This document shows, piece by piece, positions 60,500 through 64,000 of a stretch of 64,000 nucleotides of DNA; position 1 is the first letter of the stretch; the number at the start of each line of letters is the position of its first letter. A model generated the notes under the pieces. It saw nothing but the letters and a program-made list of their open reading frames with translations, did no database searches and was not told where the DNA came from. The DNA comes from Marsupella aquatica. Lineage: Eukaryota; Marchantiophyta. The stretch covers positions 9,858,001-9,922,000 of the forward strand of contig OZ316893.1 of the NCBI GenBank assembly GCA_973895155.1, given 5' to 3'. The position numbers and the translations under genes are program-made.

Positions 60500-60691
60500 A
60501 TGCAAATAAAAATTATGACAAAAAGCATGCATAATTATCATTTGATATATATCATAGTCATAAATTTTCCCATCCATATGATGAGACATGGACTTATGCA
60601 AATAAAAATCATGACAAAAAACATGCATTGTTATCATTTGATATATATCATAGTCATGAATTTTCCCATCCACATGGTGAGGCATGGACTT
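60500..60691. repeat. 96-bp tandem duplication
   Basis: Two copies starting ATGCAAATAAAAAT at 60500 and 60596, about 95% identical. The unit is a multiple of three, which keeps a frame open on both strands. No gene is inferred. Confidence 0.9.
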
Positions 60692-61184
60692 ACGTTTGGC
60701 TTCACTCTAGAAACCTAGGCCCACAACTCTAACTTATAGTTAGCACTTTATAATTAAGCAAGATGTGTTTTATGCACTTCTTGATAGGTGCATACTGCAC
60801 TATCCAAAAAGTGCATGTAAAATGGCTTAGGGATTTACTCATAGGTGTTGTCAAGTCATACCCTAATCCTCATAGTGCACAATCCAACTGGATAAGTGGA
60901 TATAACTATTCTTTATAGTTTTCCTCTGCACATATCAATAGATTCTTCTAGCATGTGTTGCAGTAATGCACTAATGGATGTGCACTCTTGTAGGTGGAAA
61001 TGCACTTATGTTTAGGGGACTCCACCACCACCCTGCAGTCACCCACAGAATGCACTTACACATGATGGTGCACTTATTCACAAGAGTCTGTACAGTAAAG
61101 TCTGCATCAAAACAAAACTCACAATCCCTAAACCTGGCTCCTTCCTGAAAGTTTTGTTGTAAATAATTGTAGGAAAGTAGAAGT
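60692..61184. other. no gene recognised
   Basis: Contains repeated ATGCACTTA-like words (about 60760-61075) but no clear unit. Confidence 0.35.
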
Positions 61185-61395
61185 CTGTCATTGGCTGGCC
61201 AGAGGATTAACCTACTTAGAACTGAGATGTTCGAGGTTCAATCCCAGCCTGTCACAAGCTAGGGGTGTGGAGAGTACATATATGTATGTGCATGTGTGGG
61301 TGGGTATACTGGTGGGAGTAACCACTGGTTTCTCTTCAACCCCTAGCTGGTCATTTTTGGGCCCTGGCTTGGCTAGTACTTACTTTTAAAATCCC
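61185..61395 (+). mobile_element. tRNA-like SINE, copy 2
   Basis: A-box-like TTGGCTGGCCAGAGG (from 61191) and B box GGTTCAATCCC (61235-61245). The sequence before the B box (GAACTGAGAtGT) and the body (GGTGTGGAG, GTGTGGGTGGG, TTTTTGGGCCCTGG) follow the copy at 10515-10855. No long A tail remains. The ends are approximate. Confidence 0.65.
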
Positions 61396-62335
61396 TGTTA
61401 TCATACATACCATACTCTACAAAATAATCACCCAAAATTCATTTACTTGATGTCCTGTCTCTCTCTTGCAATTGTTCTCAGTTCTCTCATCCACCACCTT
61501 GTTTGGGTTGTCCTATTGTATCAAGCATCAGGCTAGAAAAACATGTTGGACGTTTTGTACAATTGGGCAAAAAAGAAATTCCAGATTTGCCAGCCCGAAT
61601 AAATTCATATGAGAAACTGCTATTGAACAAGTGTGTTTGGTTGCTTTTTCCAAACACATGTTTTAGCTAGGTGTAAGCAGAATTCCAAAAACCTACAAAT
61701 AGAAAACTTGTGCACTTGGAAACCACTAGGTTTTGGAATATTTATGTTGTTAGATTGCATGAGCTTGCAACATACTTTAACTTACTTTTTGCACTCCATT
61801 ATTGTAAACCAGGTTAAGAGGGACTAGAGTAATAGAAGGCAAATTGCAGCGTAGTTCGACGTGTTCTAGCAAGTGGTTTTGGAGTTTCTTGGTCTCACTA
61901 AGTCTTGCACTTTTGCTAGGGATCCTACAAAGAAAATAATTATCCTGAATGTTGAGTACTTGAGTTGATGCCTGTAATCTCACTCTTATATTATTGATAA
62001 AAGTCTCTAGACACTTTAGTGGATCTGACTTTGTAGGAACTTATAAGTGTTGAACAATCAATAGCATTGGTTTTCGGACATTACTATTGACTCAACACAA
62101 GAGATTCATGGTTCATCTAGCCCTCACCCCACACGTTAATTCCATCCACGGGAACACAAAAGAGTCTAGCTTAGTTAATTTATTGAACTCTAGGTCTGTC
62201 AATCAGCCATATTGAGTGTTCACATACTATTTAAGTTCTCCTTGTCTCTTAGATATATAACTCCATAACATAATTGAGCCTGTTTAAGTTCACTCAGTGT
62301 CAAGCTAAGTCCTTCTAGTCAATATAGTAGTGATA
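61396..62335. other. no gene recognised
   Basis: AT-rich DNA without a convincing frame or repeat. Confidence 0.35.
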
Positions 62336-62412
62336 CATCTAACCTTAATCAAGTACCGATCAGTGGTTAGAAGCATCTAACCTTAATCAAGTACCGACCA
62401 GTGGTTAGAAGA
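62336..62412. repeat. 38-bp tandem duplication
   Basis: CATCTAACCTTAATCAAGTA begins at 62336 and 62374. Both copies end in CAGTGGTTAGAAG. The second abuts the MITE target site. Confidence 0.85.
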
Positions 62413-62907
62413 ATCAGCTTTTTACTCGCCTGTCCCCCAAACTACCTGCTATTATTAACATGTCCTCCAAACAAAATTAATTATCAACTGGTCCCCCATT
62501 TCGTGCTCGGGTCAGTATCAACCTGTATACTCATTGTCGTTGCCATGTGGCAATTCACAATTGGCTAGACTTAACCCTCCGACACCCCCCTTGGCCCCCT
62601 TCCCCTTCCCCATTGCGTTTTCCTGAGGAAAAATGAGGGCCAAAAGTGTCAAGTTTTTGCAAGGGGTGTGGGGAGGAAAATGACATATTTTTGCCCCTCC
62701 TGGACCTGCAACTGTGCCCTGCTATGAGGAGAGGGGCCGAGGGGGGTGCTGGCAGGTTCAGGCTAGCCATGTGACAATGGGAACCCGTAAAGTTAATACT
62801 GAACCCAATACAAAATGGGGACAAGTTGATAATAAATTTTATTGGGGGGCACGCTAGTAATATTGGGTACTTTGGGGGACAGGTTAGTACAATGATGTTA
62901 GAAGAAT
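62405..62907. mobile_element. 483-bp MITE with long TIRs and 10-bp target duplication
   Basis: Element 62415-62897 is flanked by perfect TTAGAAGAAT copies (62405-62414 and 62898-62907). Its ends form an inverted repeat of about 110 bp: the left start CAGCTTTTTACTCGCCTGTC pairs with the right end, and both share CCTGTCCCCCAAA. Further inner matches extend it. There is no coding capacity. Long TIRs with a 9-11 bp duplication point to the Mutator superfamily. Confidence 0.82.
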
Positions 62908-63556
62908 TGTGGTTACATAGTAACTCTAGACCCAAAAGTAAATGCTTAACATGACGGTGCAAGACAAGACAGTGTGACCACCTCTATCTTACTAACTAGA
63001 AATGCGGGGAGAAATCCACTCAACCGTTGATTGGAACATGGATCCCGTATCATAACATCAAGTAGCATGTTTAGCCTACAATTTCAGTCTATTGCATTGA
63101 ATGAATGGTAATAAATGACCCACTTTTCATCTACCCCCTTGTCATGCGTAGCCCCTTGCGGCAAACATGGGTGACATACAGGAACTTTTCTATTCTAGTA
63201 GCTCAATAACACTTCTTGTTGGCACCCCCATATACCAAAATGGGGGTAAAGCAAGGGGTAAAGACAAAGATGCTTTAATAAGGGCAATGTTGGATTTTAT
63301 TGTGAGTTTTCCAAACCTCTAACCACATAAACGACTATCAACATGCAGTCGACCAATGGTTTTTGGCCTGCTGGTGCTTCTCTTGACATGAAAAATGTGC
63401 TAAGTCTCCTTAGCCATGCTTGTTGAAATAATTCTTTTTGTTGGACATGTGAATGTTGCTATGCCAAGTCCTGTACCTTATCTTTGACTTATTCTACAAT
63501 GACCGCCCTCCTTGGGCCCAAACTCTCCTAAGTATGCATGTCACGTCCTCCCTCTA
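62908..63556. other. no gene recognised
   Basis: No domain is seen. It may include the untranslated or decayed 3' part of the element to its right. Confidence 0.35.
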
Positions 63557-64000
63557 AGCAGTGAGTCTGGCAATGAGTGGCCCTCCGTAATTGTCAGATG
63601 CTCGGCAGTGCCCCTTCAACCCACAGAGGTTGAGAAGCCCACTTGATAGCTTCACAAATTCCTGTCATCGTCTTTGATTAGAAGCTTGTCAAGCTTCACA
63701 CTTGTTGGCGTCCACATGAACTTCTCCAAGACTTTGTCAGTTTCTACGAATGTAGTCTTGTATGCTCCACAGTCTGGCTATCTTCACTCGCTCATGCACT
63801 GTGTGTTCTGGCCTCTCGTCTTGGTAAGTTGGTATAGACTCCTTGAGCAAACAGCCCCAAAACTAACTTGCCTGGTTGACCATGTTCATTCCTTAAAAGG
63901 AATCAACACACCTTATTGCTTCAATCCCCTCCCAATCACACGCACTCATGTCTGCATTGTCAATCAATGCATAGTGTTCACCAGTCGAGCCGAATGACAA
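63557..64000 (-). pseudogene. decayed relative of the large transposon-type frame
   Basis: Read on the minus strand this segment aligns with the N-terminal part of the frame at 40540-36902: NMVNQAS-stop-FWGCLLKE against NVNQAAHFWGCLFER, ARLWSIQ against ARLWELQ, a FLWTPTS-like FMWTPTS in another frame, and GICEAIK against GIREAIK. There are several stops and frame changes. It runs off the window edge. It shows that the family is dispersed outside the CACTA element. Confidence 0.65.

Noticed and set aside
60437-60718. 93-codon frame upstream of the host gene
   Set aside because: It spans the 96-bp tandem duplication and is just the repeat translated.
1-64000. CRISPR arrays, rRNA or stand-alone tRNA genes
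   Set aside because: No regularly spaced short repeats with unique spacers, no rRNA sequence, and the only tRNA-like boxes belong to SINEs.

Overview
This window looks like nuclear DNA from a green plant, either a land plant or a streptophyte alga. The only host-type gene I recognise is an intron-rich RimM plus UDP-sugar pyrophosphorylase fusion of the kind known from Viridiplantae. The transposons are of plant type: Ty1/copia, CACTA (En/Spm) with TNP2, DUF4218 and DUF4216 parts, PIF/Harbinger, a plant-style LINE with a zf-RVT finger, tRNA-like SINEs and a Mutator-like MITE. There is no operon structure and no bacterial-type gene packing. I cannot name the species.

Layout. 1-4.27 kb: decayed 3' part of a Ty1/copia element ending in a polypurine tract and a probable 3' LTR. 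4.3-6.2 kb: no gene. 6.23-7.60 kb: 5'-truncated minus-strand LINE with a perfect 12-bp target duplication, inserted into a short tandem repeat. 8.5-8.9 kb: 84-bp tandem repeat. 10.5-10.85 kb: SINE. 13.44-18.31 kb: complete PIF/Harbinger element with TIRs, TAA target duplication and both genes, all inactivated. 18.7-19.3 kb: minisatellite. 19.3-22.4 kb: GC-rich DNA with no recognised gene. 22.4-47.05 kb: a zinc-finger/reverse-transcriptase non-LTR element split by a 21.2-kb CACTA transposon (23120-44323). 48-50.3 kb: repeats, including an inverted 3' fragment of the same non-LTR family. 50.3-54.1 kb: nothing recognised. 54.1-60.04 kb: the host gene on the minus strand, 11 exons, all phases consistent. 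60.5-64 kb: a tandem duplication, a second SINE, a 483-bp MITE, and a decayed relative of the large coding frame inside the CACTA element.

The most interesting object is the CACTA element. All recognised genes in it run on the minus strand: a large gag-like or transposon-protein-like frame (40540-36902, about 1,212 codons broken by one TAG), two small unknown frames, an EDM2-like PHD-finger protein, a tandem-BRCT protein, an F-box-like protein, then the TNP2-type transposase and a Transposase_24/DUF8039 partner. The PHD and BRCT frames are open and intronless, whereas the transposase has a frameshift and a nonsense codon. A chromatin reader, a BRCT protein and an F-box protein carried together in a DNA transposon suggests an accessory module, possibly for anti-silencing or repair. 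That function is inference. The large frame probably belongs to a separate nested family, because a decayed relative lies outside the CACTA element at the right edge of the window.
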